Positions 13,106 to 25,459 of a DNA stretch of 64,000 nucleotides are shown one piece after another. A model generated the notes under the pieces. It searched no databases, was not told the DNA's origin, and saw nothing but the letters and a program-made list of their open reading frames with translations. This stretch comes from Gnetum montanum (taxonomy: Eukaryota; Streptophyta; Gnetopsida; Gnetales; Gnetaceae). A program made the translations under genes and the position numbers. Positions within the stretch are counted from its first letter, which is position 1. Each line of letters opens with the position of its first letter. The DNA lies in the NCBI GenBank assembly GCA_015680685.1, contig MNCI01022583.1, positions 62,450-126,449 of the forward strand. The letters are read 5' to 3'.

Positions 13106-14554
13106 ATCTAGAGGATTTACCCAAGAGACATTGATAAAGAATACAAAACACCATGATGAACAAGACACTAACACTATTCATTAGTGCCCTCTTAGATGCT
13201 GCTTTGCTATGTTTGAGAGTGGTAAAAAAGTAACCAAAGTTAGAAAATAAGGGATGGGTTTGAGGAAATTGGATCAAGGAAAAAGTGTAGGATGCAATGT
13301 CGTGACAACTATTGCCATAGTGCAATCCCTCATCGGTGTGCTTATGAGGGAATCAGCATGCATGGGTATCTTTTCTCTTTGGATTTCGACCCCTCATCAG
13401 AGTGCTTAGAGCTTATCAATCCAAGATTGAAATGGTTGCAAAGTGACAACTGTGCCATTTTGACTTGGGAAACTTTTTTTTTTTTTTAAAGAAATGCACC
13501 CCCATATCCATTCGAGGGCCACTGTTTCATCGCTGTAGGATAGGTGTTTTCTCCCTAGGATGAGTTGTGTTACATCCATATGGGGCTTTGACTAGCCTAC
13601 ATAGGCTTCCCATATGATGAGTTACATTACGTTCAACATGGGCTTGGAGGTTGAGTGCAACAAAGGTTTATGCATACATTGGAGAAGCTTGCGAAGAAGA
13701 AGTCAAAACTTATAAGGATAGGGAATGGAGGTTAGGTTAGCTGAAAGGATAGTATGATTTGCACTCTCAAGTAGCTAGGCTAACTGAAGCAGGTACTTTG
13801 GAACAATGTAGTGTCTTGCTCTAGTGGTGAAACACATTCTTGAATGACACCATATTGGCTTCTATCCTGTAAACACAATAGAGAGGAAACCAGAAAAAGC
13901 AACCATCATGTGAAGTGAGGGTGAAGTCCTGTCTACTCAGGACACTGCCAAGGTAGCCAGTGCTATGTCTGACGTGTGCAATGTCCAAAGTAGGAATGCT
14001 AGTGTAGGCTTCAGTGATCATGCCAAAAATGAGCATTGAGGAGGCTAGGAGAAATGATGATGTGGGTGCTTAGGAATCCTCACCAAAAGCCAATAGCCAA
14101 GAAGTCTAGCTACAAGGTGAGGAGCCTAGAAACTGAATGCTTTTTCTTTAGACTCCAATGATGGCGAGGGATGGAGGATGGTAGCATTATGGCTGGACCA
14201 TAGTACTTTTGAGACTCCAGCAAGGGTTGCTGATAGTAGGCGCTATGACCAAACTTATTGGCAATGATGACAGTAGCTCCGAGAGGTTAGCAAGATGCTA
14301 GATGACATCTTTGGAAGATCACCAAGATGCCAAGTATAGCAACTTTGCAAATGTCCTAGAGGTTTTTTCATATTTTTTATTTTTGGCAATGTGAGCTTCA
14401 TTTTGGAACTGTAGCATCCAACCCCATTTTTCCCAAGGGGACTGGTGATAGAGGATCAAAAATATACTCGCTCACTTGTTCACAAGATCACATGTGTTGG
14501 ATTAGGGATGTTGCCTTGCAGACCAAATTTTATATCTTGGTAGATTGTTGAATG
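13106..14554. other. 3' spacer of G between array A3 and LTR
   Basis: Non-coding, with a T run at 13,476-13,488. F, J and H each have a spacer of about 1 kb in the same place. I recognise no gene here. Confidence 0.5.
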
Positions 14555-14800
14555 TGCTAGTTTAAGCTCCCAATAGGCCATGGTCCCAATTTAAGGTCTA
14601 GGTAAACCATGTTGTGCTAGTTTAAGGTTCTAGAAGACCGTTGTGCTAGTTTAACATCATAGCAGATGGGGGATGGCCAGTTTAAGGTTGTAGTGGACCA
14701 TGTTGTGGGTGTCAATTTTGTGTCATAGCCCAAAGACATGCTATGCCAATTTAATGTCATGGTGGATGATTTGTGATAGTTTTGCATCATAGTGGATGAT
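14555..14800 (+). repeat. Hairpin array A3 of element G
   Basis: About eight units, each a CTAGTTTA/CCAATTTA lead followed by a short inverted repeat: CATC..GATG (14,650-14,670 and 14,775-14,795), TGTC..GACA (14,718-14,740), GGTT..GACC with one G-T pair, and weaker ones. The units run on the strand opposite to gag-pol and start just beyond the integrase remnant. Confidence 0.8.
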
Positions 14801-14849
14801 TTTATTACCTTGCTTTATATTCAGTGTAATATTGGATGTTAGGTGTAGT

Positions 14850-15560
14850 AGGGCTTCAGGTACAAATGATTGACAGGATTTGGGAACTCATTGCCATCTA
14901 AGTCAGCTAGTTTAAATGCCCCATTCTCATATGCTTTTGTAACAAAAAAGGACCCTTACCAATTGCCTGAGAATTTGTTCATGGGCTCGTCAACAGCCTT
15001 GAGAATTAGATCCCCCTTTTTATTGAACATTGGTGTAGATTGAAATGATGTTTTTGTCATTGCTTGTCCTACTACTACTCGATGTGGTTAAGCATTTGGA
15101 TGCGCTCTTCCTTCACAGAGTCAAGATCGATAATTCTTGACTTTTTTTTTTGAGTCTCATCCATAAAGTTCGAGAGGATCATCCATAGCGACGGGACCTT
15201 TAACATTCTTACCTCGCTTGTAGGTATAGTCATGGAGATTTTGATAAGGGATTCCTCAGTTACATCATTGGCCTCTAAATCTAAGGCTTGTACCAGATGT
15301 CTGGGCTAGTCCGAGGATGTTACCAAGGATGCTATGTTAGTGTCACAAGGGGATGGTTCGAAGTCTACTAGCTTTATGATCAAGCATCTCATAAATCTAA
15401 GATGAGGTCCTATCAAGATTAAGGGCAAATGGAGATCAGCATGCTTAGCCATTTTCGAATCACCCCTGCAAAAATGAGAAAAACAAACAGATGTCAAGTG
15501 ATACCTACTTGATACGACAACATGACTTGAAATATATGCACGATAATTATACAATGTTAC
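14850..15560 (-). pseudogene. Pre-RT segment fused in frame to integrase tail (element G)
   Basis: The minus strand from 15,560 down matches the segment that precedes RT in F and H (ALDLEANDVTEESLI; F has ALELETGDVTEDPFV). At about 15,198 it switches, in the same frame, to the integrase C-terminal segment (VPSLWMILSNFMDETQ, then IDLDSVKEERI; H has VPSLRIILSGLLDEGQ, then IDLDSVEEERI). RT, RNase H, the second RNase H and the integrase core, about 2.7 kb in F and H, are absent. G could have moved only with proteins supplied by relatives. Further stops show it is dead now. Confidence 0.8.
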
Positions 15561-15566
15561 ATGATT

Positions 15567-15715
15567 GCCAGTTTAAGGTCATAGCAGACCATGACCATGA
15601 AAAATTATATGTCAAAGTTGTCAGTTTAAGGTCTTAGTGGATTGTCACTATCAAAAATTATAAAAGAAACTCCAAAATTCCCAATTTCAGATCATAGCAT
15701 ACTGTCATTTAGCTT
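15567..15715 (+). repeat. Hairpin array A2 of element G
   Basis: Three units. The first, GCCAGTTTAAGGTCATAGC followed by AGACC, has a perfect GGTC/GACC stem. The second has GGTC..GATT with G-T pairs, and the third is decayed. The array sits between the pol remnant and the TATA box of the antisense gene, as in F and H. Confidence 0.7.
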
Positions 15716-15863
15716 AAAAGTTGCTATGATGGAAGGAATATGGGATGTCTCGCATTACATGTGGGAGATGAGGTGTCCCACATTACATGCGGGGCATGGG
15801 GTGTCCCATGTTATGCATGGGACATGGGACATCCTGAAAAAGTAACGTCCTATAACCCTAAAG

Positions 15864-15874
15864 GCTATAAATAT
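15864..15874 (+). promoter_or_regulatory. TATA box of antisense gene copy a
   Basis: CTATAAATATA, about 140 bases before the proposed start codon of copy a (16,003). Copies b and c have TATA boxes in the same relative place, between array A2 and exon 1. Confidence 0.55.
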
Positions 15875-16002
15875 AGGATTACCCATGGAAAACTTGTCAT
15901 TCTCACTATCAGAGCCAATAGCCCATAGCATAGCATGATTTAGAGAGATAGTGTAGCAGTTGTGGTGTAGTGATCTACACACTTGAGTTTGACATCAGGA
16001 CA

Positions 16003-19000
16003 ATGGCACGTAGGAGTGAGCATAGACATCAGGGTCTCACCAATGTGGATGAAGGAAAGCATAGCTTGTGACATCTCCCCAAGGCATGCATTGAGGAGCG
16101 ATAGGAGGCACCATCTACTCAGTAAGCTGCTATGCTATATTTGTTTATGTTATTCGGTTTATTAGGTGGGGTTGCTACCATGGTCACCATGCCCTAGTGA
16201 TTGCAACTATTAGCATTGCTACATTATGACTGTTGTTGTTATGGCCTCGACCACCACGTTGATTACTATGCTATAGTTGTTGCACACTACTGCCATGGCT
16301 ACCATTGTCATGGGTGGGGTGATGTACAATTTCAAGGGTTTAGAGGGTTCTAGGTTTGGAGGTTTCTAGGTGGCGTAGCACACATCCCAGGCAGAGTAGC
16401 ATCGGTGGAGAGGATTTTGGTTTATTTTTTGTCACATCCTATGTAATGGAATAGGGCTAGGGCTACATGAACAATGTGTAGCTATGTTGCCTTTGGCAGC
16501 ATGACTGACAAGCTATGTCGTGTTTTCGGTGTTTGTCATGCTACACTGTCACACTACTACGCTATGCATGACACAGCTACTACACTATGCATGGCGTAAC
16601 TATTATGCTGTGTGTAATGTAGCTACTATACTACAAGGGATATACTCATTACACTGTGTCATGCACTACTCTACTACGCTATATGTGACGTAGCCACTAT
16701 GCTACATGGGGCATAGTTGTTATGCTATGCATGATGTAGCCGCTACGCCGTATAGGGTATGCCTGCTACACTACTATGCTACGTGGGACATTGTAATTGT
16801 TACGCTTCCTAACAATGTCTTATACTTAGAAAAATTTGTATGGAAGGGGGCTACTATGCTACACAGTAACCGATATTTGGAAAAGGGTCTTTCTTCTAAT
16901 TGTGTTATTTTGTTATACCATGCAGGGTTATGTTGAAACCCATTTTGATTATGATCAAGCTGGTAGGGGTTTTGTGTTGTCTAAGTGTCCCTATGGCTAA
17001 TGTTTCCCCTCCCCATGCATGAGTTAGGGACCAGGCAGTCTAGTTTTGAGAAGGCACATAGGAGTTCTTAGAATTCCTCCTTCGTCACTTTAGTATGATG
17101 GTATGGTCATACTTTTCGGCTGACATAACTAGTGTTCTAGTTGAAACATTATTACCCTGGGCAAATTGAGGCATTATAAAGTTTATGGTAGATGGATCTA
17201 ATAAAGGTGAAGGGGTAGGGGGCTCAAGTTGGCATCCAAGAGGCTTGAGATTCTTATCTTGGGTTTGGACCATGCCTGAATTTAAATGCTACCACAAATA
17301 CAACACACTGTTCATTGCCCACCACATGGAGACCTTTTTCTATAACCCACCTAGGATCATCTATTGTGTTGGTGGGTGAGTCCTATGAAGATACTTAGAC
17401 ACATTACATTGTTTGTCTTGCATAGTTGGAATGCTTATTATATTCTATATGTTACCAGGTTTGTAATTGATAAGGATGTTCTCCACGATAAAGAGGGAAC
17501 ATTAGCATTGGCTCAAATAGCCTTACAAGAGTTCTATTCTATTGAGAACATGTGGGCCGATGTCATAGAATAACTTGGGGCCAAATTCAAAACCTATCCA
17601 ACCAAGTATGCCAAGTTCTATCTAAAGCGTGAAGAACTTCGGTGGTTGGATGGAGAATGGGTGTCCCATCAAGTACCTACCATGGAAGATGTTCTAGTGA
17701 AAATCCCATCATTCCCCACACCATTCACACTCGGTGGGTTAGATTATGTGTTTGTTTTCATGTGTTCAAGTGATTGATTTTGTTCTTTATTTTTGTTAAT
17801 TTTGTTCTTTATTATTGTAGTAACAACCGAGTCCAAAGAGGTTACAATAATCACCTTAGGTCATGACAAAAGTAACCTCTTCTTTAAGTATGGTGAAGTT
17901 GATGAGGCACAACGTTAGCTATGCAATGAGGCTTTAGCTATGATTGGTCAAAAGGTCCAGGATGTTGGGCTCATGGACCTTTTTTTGGAAATAAATCCAA
18001 GCATTCCAACCATGAAAATGCTTTCCCTTGTTGATTCTTTTAATGAAAGGGCTGACCACTTTCGCACATAAGTCCATAATGTGTAGGTGGCATTTGAGAT
18101 CACAAATCACCTCTTTGTGGATCTCTTCAGTGTTTCTTCTAATGGTCTACCCATAGGGGATAAGACTAGCAAAGATGTAAACCATCGAGGGGACATAGAA
18201 GAATGGTTGGAGACCAGCAAAGATTGCAAGGGGATTTACATGTAGAAGGTTAAATTAGAGGTGGCCCACAATATTTACCCTATCTTCCAGGCTCATGCCT
18301 TCCCTAAGTTATTTTCCCAAGGGAAAATTCTTGGAGTAGAACAAGCTTAGATTATGAGTGATATCATGGAAGAGGGGACTCATTATAACTAGGCCAAGTA
18401 TCTTTCTGAAGGCTTCCAGGCTGAAATGGTTAAGCTTCGTGACAAGCTTGATTCACATTTCAATGTGCATTTTACATTTTTTATAGCTTGTTTGCAATAG
18501 TTTACCAAATTCTTGGTGGTTCAAGAGAATGGGATTTGGGTGTTACAGGCTCACACGCAAATATCCAAACCATGGATCCGCTAAGTGTTCCACACCACTC
18601 AATCCCAAGACCCCCCAAATGATATTGGGGAGTCCTTCTCAATAATAATGAGGGATTGGGTGGGATCATCCTTTTGTGCTCAAGACAACGTTGGAGGGGT
18701 GCCCTCCCACTAGCACAAGAAACATGGTAAGTGGGGTGTGCCTTATTGCTGAAATGGTGAAGTCAAGATTGCAACGTAAGAAGTCTCATCCTATAGAAGA
18801 GCCTCCATGTACAAGTGAAGAAAGAAGAAAAAGGTTTTGAATCAGAGTTTGTAATGTGCAATCTATGCTTGTTGGTGAGTATTGCTTAATTGTCTTGCTT
18901 GCTAAAAATAATTTAAATTTTTCATTTTTTGGTGTATGCACATGTTGAACTAGCATCCCAGCTTTGGCTTATTCTTAGTAGATGAAGAAGAGGTCTTTGC

Positions 19001-20115
19001 CCCTGAAGTAGGGGTTCCTATTATAGAAAAAGAGGAGGATGCTCCTGCCATAGAGGGAGGGGCCCTTGCTATAGAAGAAGAGGCCCCTGCAAAAAAGGAG
19101 CCTTTTGTGGATTGTGCCCCAAAACCTAAAGGGAACATGACGGTTGAAGATGTTATTGCACTTTTAAGGTAGATTGAAGAAGAGAGGCTATAGTTTGAGG
19201 CTAGTGAGTTTGGTGATTTGTTTCATAGTGTGCTGATGGGTGATCCAACCGCTCTCACCCCGAAGGGTTTTGTGGGTAGGAGCTTTACACTGTTGTTTAT
19301 GTTGCTTCCCACTTTCCTATCTCTCTTCTTCATAATGTTAATGTGCTTTTACTGTATAGCAGACACTGCTACTAAGGATCTTGATTCTTCCTCTTCCTTT
19401 TCCCTAGAACCATGGATAGAAATGCTTGATAAGTTAACCTTTATGGAGGGGATAGTTCATGACATGATTGACCGCTTAAGGCAAATTGACCCTGAGATAG
19501 GTGCATTTGAACTATGGTGTTTTCTCTCTATGTTATTCTATTTTTGTCATCATCTAATGATTAATGCTTCTTTATGCATGATTAACAGCTTCTCGACTCA
19601 AGTGGGACCCACAATGGACAGTTGAAGTTGACGTTGTGCTTGAGCTTCCTCTGGAGGTAACTGAGGTACCTCGTGATATATACGAGGAGGTGAGTAAATG
19701 TGCCCTTTACTTGGAACAATCCTTATGGGAGTGTAGGCATGTTAACGAAGACCTCTAGAAATACGTCTACAAACTTGAAAAGGAGAAAGCTAGCTAGGCA
19801 ATCGAATTGGGAGATCTATGATCAAGGAATGAGTTCTTAATGGCTCATGATACTTTAGATGGTAGTTGGCATACAACCATAATCAATTATGCAAGATATT
19901 GGTCCATCGTAGGAGGTAAGAATGAGGCTACCCAAGAAGTGATCAAACAACACTTGCAAATGGATCTGTTGGCCCAAAAAAACTAAGACTGAAAGGATTA
20001 GAGTGCCAAAGTATATGAGTGGGGGAAGGCATAGAAAAATCATAAACACATGTATAAGATAGAACATTCCACCTATCACCAAAATTATAGAGATGGATGT
20101 AGGCCCATCTTAGGT
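16003..20115 (+). pseudogene. Antisense gene copy a (NIF-like plus transposon-associated domain), decayed
   Basis: Plus strand, opposite to G gag-pol. Proposed exons: 16,003-16,120; 16,926-17,375; 17,459-17,733; 17,821 to about 18,790; about 18,945-19,274; 19,363-19,500; 19,589 to about 20,115. Borders have GT-AG ends and match copies b and c. Exon 2 reads EFLEFLLRHFSMMVWS and NTLFIAHHMETFFYNPP, aligning with motifs 2 and 3 of FCP1/NIF HAD-type phosphatases. The catalytic DxD site reads KLVGVL and the motif-3 Asp pair is gone, so it is not an enzyme. Exon 4 holds the second conserved block (MDLFLEINPSIPTMKMLSLV). Exon 5 is acidic with repeated EEE-APA phrases. Exon 7 is a long charged helix. 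Many stops are present. No last acidic exon was found. Confidence 0.7.
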
Positions 20116-20354
20116 AGCCAAGTTTTACTTTATTATAGTCTATTTTGTAAGAGTCTTATCATAGTTTGATTCTTTGACTTGTAACCCCTTGTTGTGAGGC
20201 AATGTTGCCACTCCTAAATATGGACTTGAATTTGGATTATATATTTGCAATTTAATAACACATGAGATGCTTATCTATTTTCTTTGGCTAATATTACATA
20301 TATTATTTTTGCTTTTGATGTTTGATGTACTTGGGCCTCTTGTGGGCCTCATGT

Positions 20355-20660
20355 TCAAGTTTTGGACCATTTTGAGCCATATGCTAGTTTAGGGCCATTT
20401 CAAGCCATTGCTAATTTAGGGCCATTTCAGGACATTACTTGTTTAAGGTCATTTTGGGCCATATGTAACATAATTTCAAAAAGTGAGCTGCCAATTTTGG
20501 GCCTTCGCAGGCCACACAATAGTTTAAGGCCATTTTGGGTCATCACTAGTTTTAGGCCATTTCAAGCTATGCTAGATAATCTCCAAAAGTAGAGTTACCA
20601 ATTTTAGGCCTTAGCAGGCCGTTTTGATAGTTTAAGGTCATTCCAGGCCGTGGGTAAGGT
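20355..20660 (+). repeat. Hairpin array A1 of element G
   Basis: Eight or more units of the form AGTTTAAGGCCATTTTGGGCC. GGCC/GGCC stems are perfect near 20,487-20,512 and 20,600-20,625; others use GGTC/GGCC with a G-T pair. It lies between the 3' end of antisense gene a and the protease end. Confidence 0.85.
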
Positions 20661-20937
20661 AACTAATGCGAATAGGAAACATAATGCAAATGGTGAACCT
20701 AATGTAGAATAAATACTATACAAAGAAAAGTATTAAAACCAAAAATTCATAAAAGTAAAGTAGAGGTACATTCTAATCATGCAATTGTTTCCTAACCCGA
20801 TGTGGGCTAGGCAAGGCATATGCCCAAGAAGCCTTATGATGATATTCCTCTATGCTATCATCTACCATTTGGAAGGGCAATTCGGCCCACATGGATTCTT
20901 CATCTAAGTTGGCAGTTTTGATTAACTCATTTATTGG

Positions 20938-21408
20938 TCATGGGACTTTAGTAGGGATAGGTGATACATTTTCAGAGACTTCTATCTCTGACCCTTTCTC
21001 TATGTCTATATTTTTTATATCCCAAGAGGCTACTTCATCACTAAAGATCACCACCTCTCCACCAGCATAGGGTAAGTTGATCTCTTGGTGTATAGATGAG
21101 GAGATAGCCCTTAATTGGGCTAACCACGATTTTCCCAATATCAAGTTAAACCTAAGCATATCTTCTACCACTATAAATTCTATGCTAGTGGGAAACTGGT
21201 CCCCCACCACAAAGTTGATGGTAACAGTCCCCTTAACCACAGCATGTGCCCCATTGAATGACTTTAAATAGGAAGTTCCTATGATCTTGATTTGATCTAC
21301 TAGGCCTAACTTATCAATGATGGGAAATGGAATTACATTAGTTGTAGCCCCATCATCGACATGCACCCTGTGGATCTTGTAGTGGCCTACATGGATTGTG
21401 ATAATCAT
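20938..21408 (-). CDS. Aspartic protease segment of G polyprotein
   Basis: An open frame of 156 codons reading VHVDDGATTNVIPFPIIDKL near its start: the retroviral-type protease active site, here Asp-Asp-Gly-Ala in place of the usual Asp-Thr/Ser-Gly. F has the same DDGA, and a decayed NDG form stands in J, so this is a family trait and not damage. Then come FVVGDQFPTS..FIVV and LILGKSWLAQLRAISSSIHQ, the ILG-R-WL flap-side signature. The protease cuts the gag-pol polyprotein into working parts. It is a segment of a longer polyprotein; the true start would be upstream in gag, and the first Met is not a start. Confidence 0.8.
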   Translation of the reverse strand: MIITIHVGHYKIHRVHVDDGATTNVIPFPIIDKLGLVDQIKIIGTSYLKSFNGAHAVVKGTVTINFVVGDQFPTSIEFIVVEDMLRFNLILGKSWLAQLRAISSSIHQEINLPYAGGEVVIFSDEVASWDIKNIDIEKGSEIEVSENVSPIPTKVP

Positions 21409-21423
21409 GGGGGAAGTTGTTAC

Positions 21424-22359
21424 CTATCCATTTTTAGGATCAACTTTAATGGATTTGTCATCAAAAATCAAATGAGTTGGCCATGGTTCCTTAGCCATGG
21501 GTGGAAGCATAATAGCATGGATGGCCTTCTCCTCGGCTAGCATGTTTTCACTAATAGGGATAGATGCTAACATATGAACCAACACCAGGGTTGTGTTTTT
21601 TTGTTTCAAAGCTAGTCGAACTTGTGAAAGGGCATCTAGGAAATCTTGTCCACTGTCTAGTTGTTTGCTAATTTTTGCTTCTTCCAAATGCCCTAAAAGG
21701 TGGATTTCCTAGGGAGGAGTGGCTTTGGACTGAAAAATAATTTTTCATTTTGGATCAAGGGGCGATGGTTGCATGTGTGTGTTGCTACCAATGGCTTTTG
21801 ATGATGAGGTCATGGGAACTGCCAACAAAGGGGTGGGCTTAGGGGGGGTCCAATGTAGCATGTTCTCTAGCCAACTTATTTGCTAGGAATTCCTCATGTT
21901 TCCTTGGATGAGAAGGCTACGATGCAGTTCCCACCACTGGACTTTGGGTAGTAGGGGAACTCATATACTTTAGCATCTTGATAACAAAAGGTGCCTAAGT
22001 TGTTGTAGTGGTAGGTGGTGTAGTCTTAAGTATGAAGGGTGTAACAGATGTCTATGAAGAGACCTTGATGACAACAGGCGTTAGCGGCTTGGTTGGTATT
22101 GAAGTTTCAACATCAAGAGAGGGCACACGAACCACAAATGGCTCATGTTGTGATTTTGCACCATCATAAATGTCAATGGCATTAATGGTATAACTTTCAC
22201 TATTACCATTCAACGGATCTTTATAGACATTCATCGATTGATTTTTAGGCCTGACAGGACTACTCTCATCAAGGACCAACTTACCTTGATCGATCATTCA
22301 TTGAATGTCATCTTTTAGTGCAAGGCAATAATCTATGTCATGTTCACACAATTGATGAT
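21424..22359 (-). pseudogene. gag C-terminus and gag-protease linker of G, cut by the J insertion
   Basis: From 22,359 down the minus strand reads HQLCEHDIDYCLALKDDIQ, the zinc-knuckle-like C..C..H..C block that Tat elements carry just before protease, then LVLDESSPVRPKNQSMNVY (F has LVLDERNPVHPKNQSMYFY), a Pro/Val-rich stretch, and 21,424-21,687 with FLDALSQVRLALKQKNTTLV. Homology to F stops at the CA/TG border with the LTR of J, so the N-terminal half of gag lies elsewhere. Confidence 0.7.
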
Positions 22360-24194
22360 TGTACTGACCTAAATCATTGGTGTAATGCTGGAAGGAAAAC
22401 AAATACCGAAAGATCATCGGGTAGACATAGCTGACCCTGCCTTTGCCCGAGGGCAAGCTGGAAAAGTAAATGAAGGTACAGTACCTTGGATGGTCTGCAC
22501 GCAAATCCACCAAGGACTTCCCTGAGTGTAAACCATGGCTTGCACTGGGGTTATCATAATTGATGTTTTAAAACGTAAACAGTGAATACGAAATGTAAAA
22601 TGTAAACAAAAACACATGCAGAGCTAGTATTGTAAATGAAACGTAAATTGAATGTAAAATAGAGTAAATAGAATAATGGCTAGAAAAATGAACTATATTG
22701 TATTGCTTAGAAAAAATGTGCATCGGTCAAAGCGTACTACACGTGTGGATGGTAGGTCAAGCGCCAAGCCTCAGGGTGATGTGATGTGATGTGTTTCAGA
22801 AGTGCTTGGATATTAGGAGTCAAGTGTGCAGAGTGCCCAAGGATTGCTGGTCTAAGTTTCCTAAGCTATCCAACTTCAAAATTGCCAACCACATTTATGT
22901 GAATTGACAGGATAGTTATAGGGTTGGGCCAAGCTCAGGTGCAGAATTCATGAATGGAATCAATGGCTAGGAGATGAGAGAAAAGAGGATCAAGTGGCAT
23001 GTATCTAATGGATAGTTGTATGTGAGTTGGATGTTTGTGGGCAAGCTAATTTTTGGACCAGGTGCATTGTATCTTACAACGTGTGACATCTTGCTCAATC
23101 TAGGTCATGCTCATACAATTTGAAATGTAAGAACCTGACAAGCTCAAGGTCACGAACAAAAAATTACATTGAAAGGCTGATGTACAACAAGAGAAATTGG
23201 CTCTGGCTCACTTGAATCTTCTGGATTTCTAACTTGACTACTACAAGATGTTGATTCGAGTGGTTTTATGATCGTTTGGAATGTTTTTGCTTGAAAAGAA
23301 CTTCTAGCATGAGTTGATTTTGTCTTAGTGTGACTTAAGAGTGCACATGCTACACTCACACTGCAGCGTGACCTCAGCGTGAGTGAGCAAAAACTTGCAA
23401 TTTTCCAACAAATTTTGTAATTTTGAAGCTTGATTCTTGAAGTGGAAGGATTGCCTGATTGTGATTGACAAATTGAGCCTAAAAGTGCCTTTCTTTGAGT
23501 CATTTATGGCAGGTCATGCTAGATTCACACTGCAATGTGACCTGCAGCGTGACTTGCAAAACATGTAGTTTTGAATTGAAATTTGAAATTTGAAGTTTGG
23601 AATTATCGACCATGAAACTTGTGGGTGACTTGCACTTTGAAAATATAGTCACTTTGACTCAATTTTGACTCAATTTTTGGGCTCAAAAGTTACTCCTGCT
23701 GCACTCATGCTAGCAGTGTGACCTCAGCATGAGTGAGCAAAGACTTGCAATTTTCACCAAATTTTGAACTTTGAAGCCTGATTCCTAAGTGCAACACCTG
23801 TCTGGCTATGGTTGATCTTGAGAGTCAAAAATTGAGATTCAAAATGACTTGTTTTAAGCTATTTGTGGCAGGTCACACTGGACTCACACTGTAGCGTGAC
23901 CATAGCATGACCTACAGCGTGACCTCAAAAAACTTCTGAAGACTTGCCATTTTGAGCTGAAATCTAACAAGGATGTCAAGGATGTGCTTCGAGGATGAAT
24001 CACAACTTAGAAATCAGATCATTTTTAACTAGGTCTTGACACTGTTTGGAGTTGCTCACGTTGAAGGTGATCAAGTTGCCTTCGGCAAGCTGGGTGTGAG
24101 CTCCATGCCTTAGCCAAATTTTTCCTTCTAAAACTTTGAAAGCACTTGAGTTGTTTTCATTTCAAAGTGCTAGGCCAAAATTAGTGATGTTTCA
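22360..24194 (-). repeat. 3' LTR of element J
   Basis: Starts TGTACTGACCTAAATC, ends GTGATGTTTCA, so TG..CA. Its first 1.5 kb is strongly similar to 50,606-52,115. Repeats of a CTCACGCTGCAGCGTGACC-like palindromic word stand near 23,340-23,400, 23,520-23,565, 23,695-23,735 and 23,875-23,930. The left edge cuts the gag of G. Confidence 0.85.
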
Positions 24195-24213
24195 TTGGTC
24201 CCTCTTTATTGAT
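24195..24213 (-). promoter_or_regulatory. Polypurine tract of J
   Basis: Minus strand ATCAATAAAGAGGGACCAA, directly against the LTR start, matching F (CAACAAAGAGGAGCCAA). Confidence 0.7.
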
Positions 24214-25455
24214 GTCTGGAGGAATCCACCCGAGAGGAATCGACAAAGAAGTGAAAAACACCATGAACAACCAAGTACCAAGCATTATCCGTTGGCCCTT
24301 GGCTGGATGTCATCGCTTTGTTTTCAAAAGTACATTGGGTTGGGGAGGTGTAGTTCAAGATGAAAGGGGAGTGGTTGTAACTGGGGAATCAAGAGTTGAT
24401 CAAGGGATATAATTGTTGTTGGAATTTTGAGATAGGAATGCTCTCACGTGAACAAGCTATATCTCTGGTCCTTGTCAGCAGCCGGTTTTCAGCAGACTCG
24501 AAAGTAAGACATAGGAAGTGCGTTCTTTGGAGAAATGGGACTCTTATAGAGTGTTAATGGGACCCATTGTAAATAGCCAAAGCCATGAAATGATGTGCAA
24601 CATGATCTCTTTGAGACACAAGTGTAACTGTTTTTCCAAGACAATTACCTTCTTTCCTGGGGCTTGCATGAGAATAGCCAATAGTCTTTTGTTCATGATG
24701 TCAACGGGGTCACGAAGACCTTTTTCATGCATTTTTCTCTTTGACCTTTCTATTCTTTTCCTTTTTTTGTTTTCTTGTTTGTTTCTTCTTCTCTTTTGTT
24801 TTTGCTTTATTTTTTATGTTTTCTTTTTTTTTTTTGCTCTTTTTGGTCTTATTGAAAGAGCTTACTTTTAGTGCTGTGCTCGTTTTCTAGCACTTGCATT
24901 GTATATTGTGTTTTGCGTTGCAACTTCTTAGAGAGTTGCAGTGTGCAATAGTGTATCAAGAGCTTTGAGGATGTGTATCAATGTATCAAGGAGGTGTAAT
25001 TGGATAGGATAAGGGGACATGATGGGAAATAGGGAATATATCAGGAGTATGGAATGTACTTGTGAACGGATTGATTAACCCAGTTACGTGCATTAGGAAG
25101 AATGTGATACCTTGTCGTCATGATGAAGTGCATCTGCATACAGATGCCTCAAGTGTGTCATCCTGAAAACACAACTCCAAGAAGAAAAGAAAGCCACAAA
25201 TGAAATGCTAAATGAAAATGTCAGATGTGAAGATGCCACAGGTTCTAGATGCAAAGATGCTGCAAACATGTCAAATGTTGTACCAGTTGCAAATGCTTAG
25301 GAAGCTAGTGAAGGTGCTAAGGCAATGATGATATGAGTCCTTTGAAAGCTGCACTAACAGTGAGTGCTCCAAAAGATCACCAAAATGATGGGAGGCAATG
25401 ATTCTATGAATGCTCCCAATGGTTTCACCAATGGCAAGTGCTCAAATCAGATCAG
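24214..25455. other. 3' spacer of J with a T-rich tract
   Basis: Non-coding. 24,733-24,845 is almost pure pyrimidine on the plus strand, with long T runs; the frames through it are low-complexity artefacts. The segment GTCATCCT-AAACACAACTCCAA at about 25,157-25,180 recurs at 54,157-54,180 in H, so parts of this spacer are conserved in the family. Confidence 0.6.
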
Positions 25456-25459
25456 CAAC

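Larger units (their letters stand above)
10982..22359 (-). mobile_element. Element G: Tat/Ogre-like retrotransposon, deletion derivative, split by J
   Basis: Minus-strand element. From the left: 3' LTR (10,982-13,086), PPT, spacer, array A3, fused pol remnant, array A2, antisense gene copy a, array A1, protease, and the C-terminal part of gag. It stops abruptly inside gag at 22,359, where the LTR of J starts. The rest of its gag and its 5' LTR should lie beyond the right edge of the window, after J and its guests. RT, both RNases H and the integrase core are missing through one internal deletion at about 15,198. Module order matches F and H. Confidence 0.75.

Noticed and set aside
24518-24871. 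Phe/Leu-rich plus-strand frame that could suggest a membrane protein
   Set aside because: It is the translation of a T-rich pyrimidine tract (24,733-24,845) in the non-coding J spacer.
25155-25180. LTR ends of J and H at the conserved AAACACAACTCCAA word
   Set aside because: Considered first, but the F LTR pair fixes the LTR start at TGAAACA next to the AAAGAGG tract, and J and H have the same border at 24,194 and 53,344.
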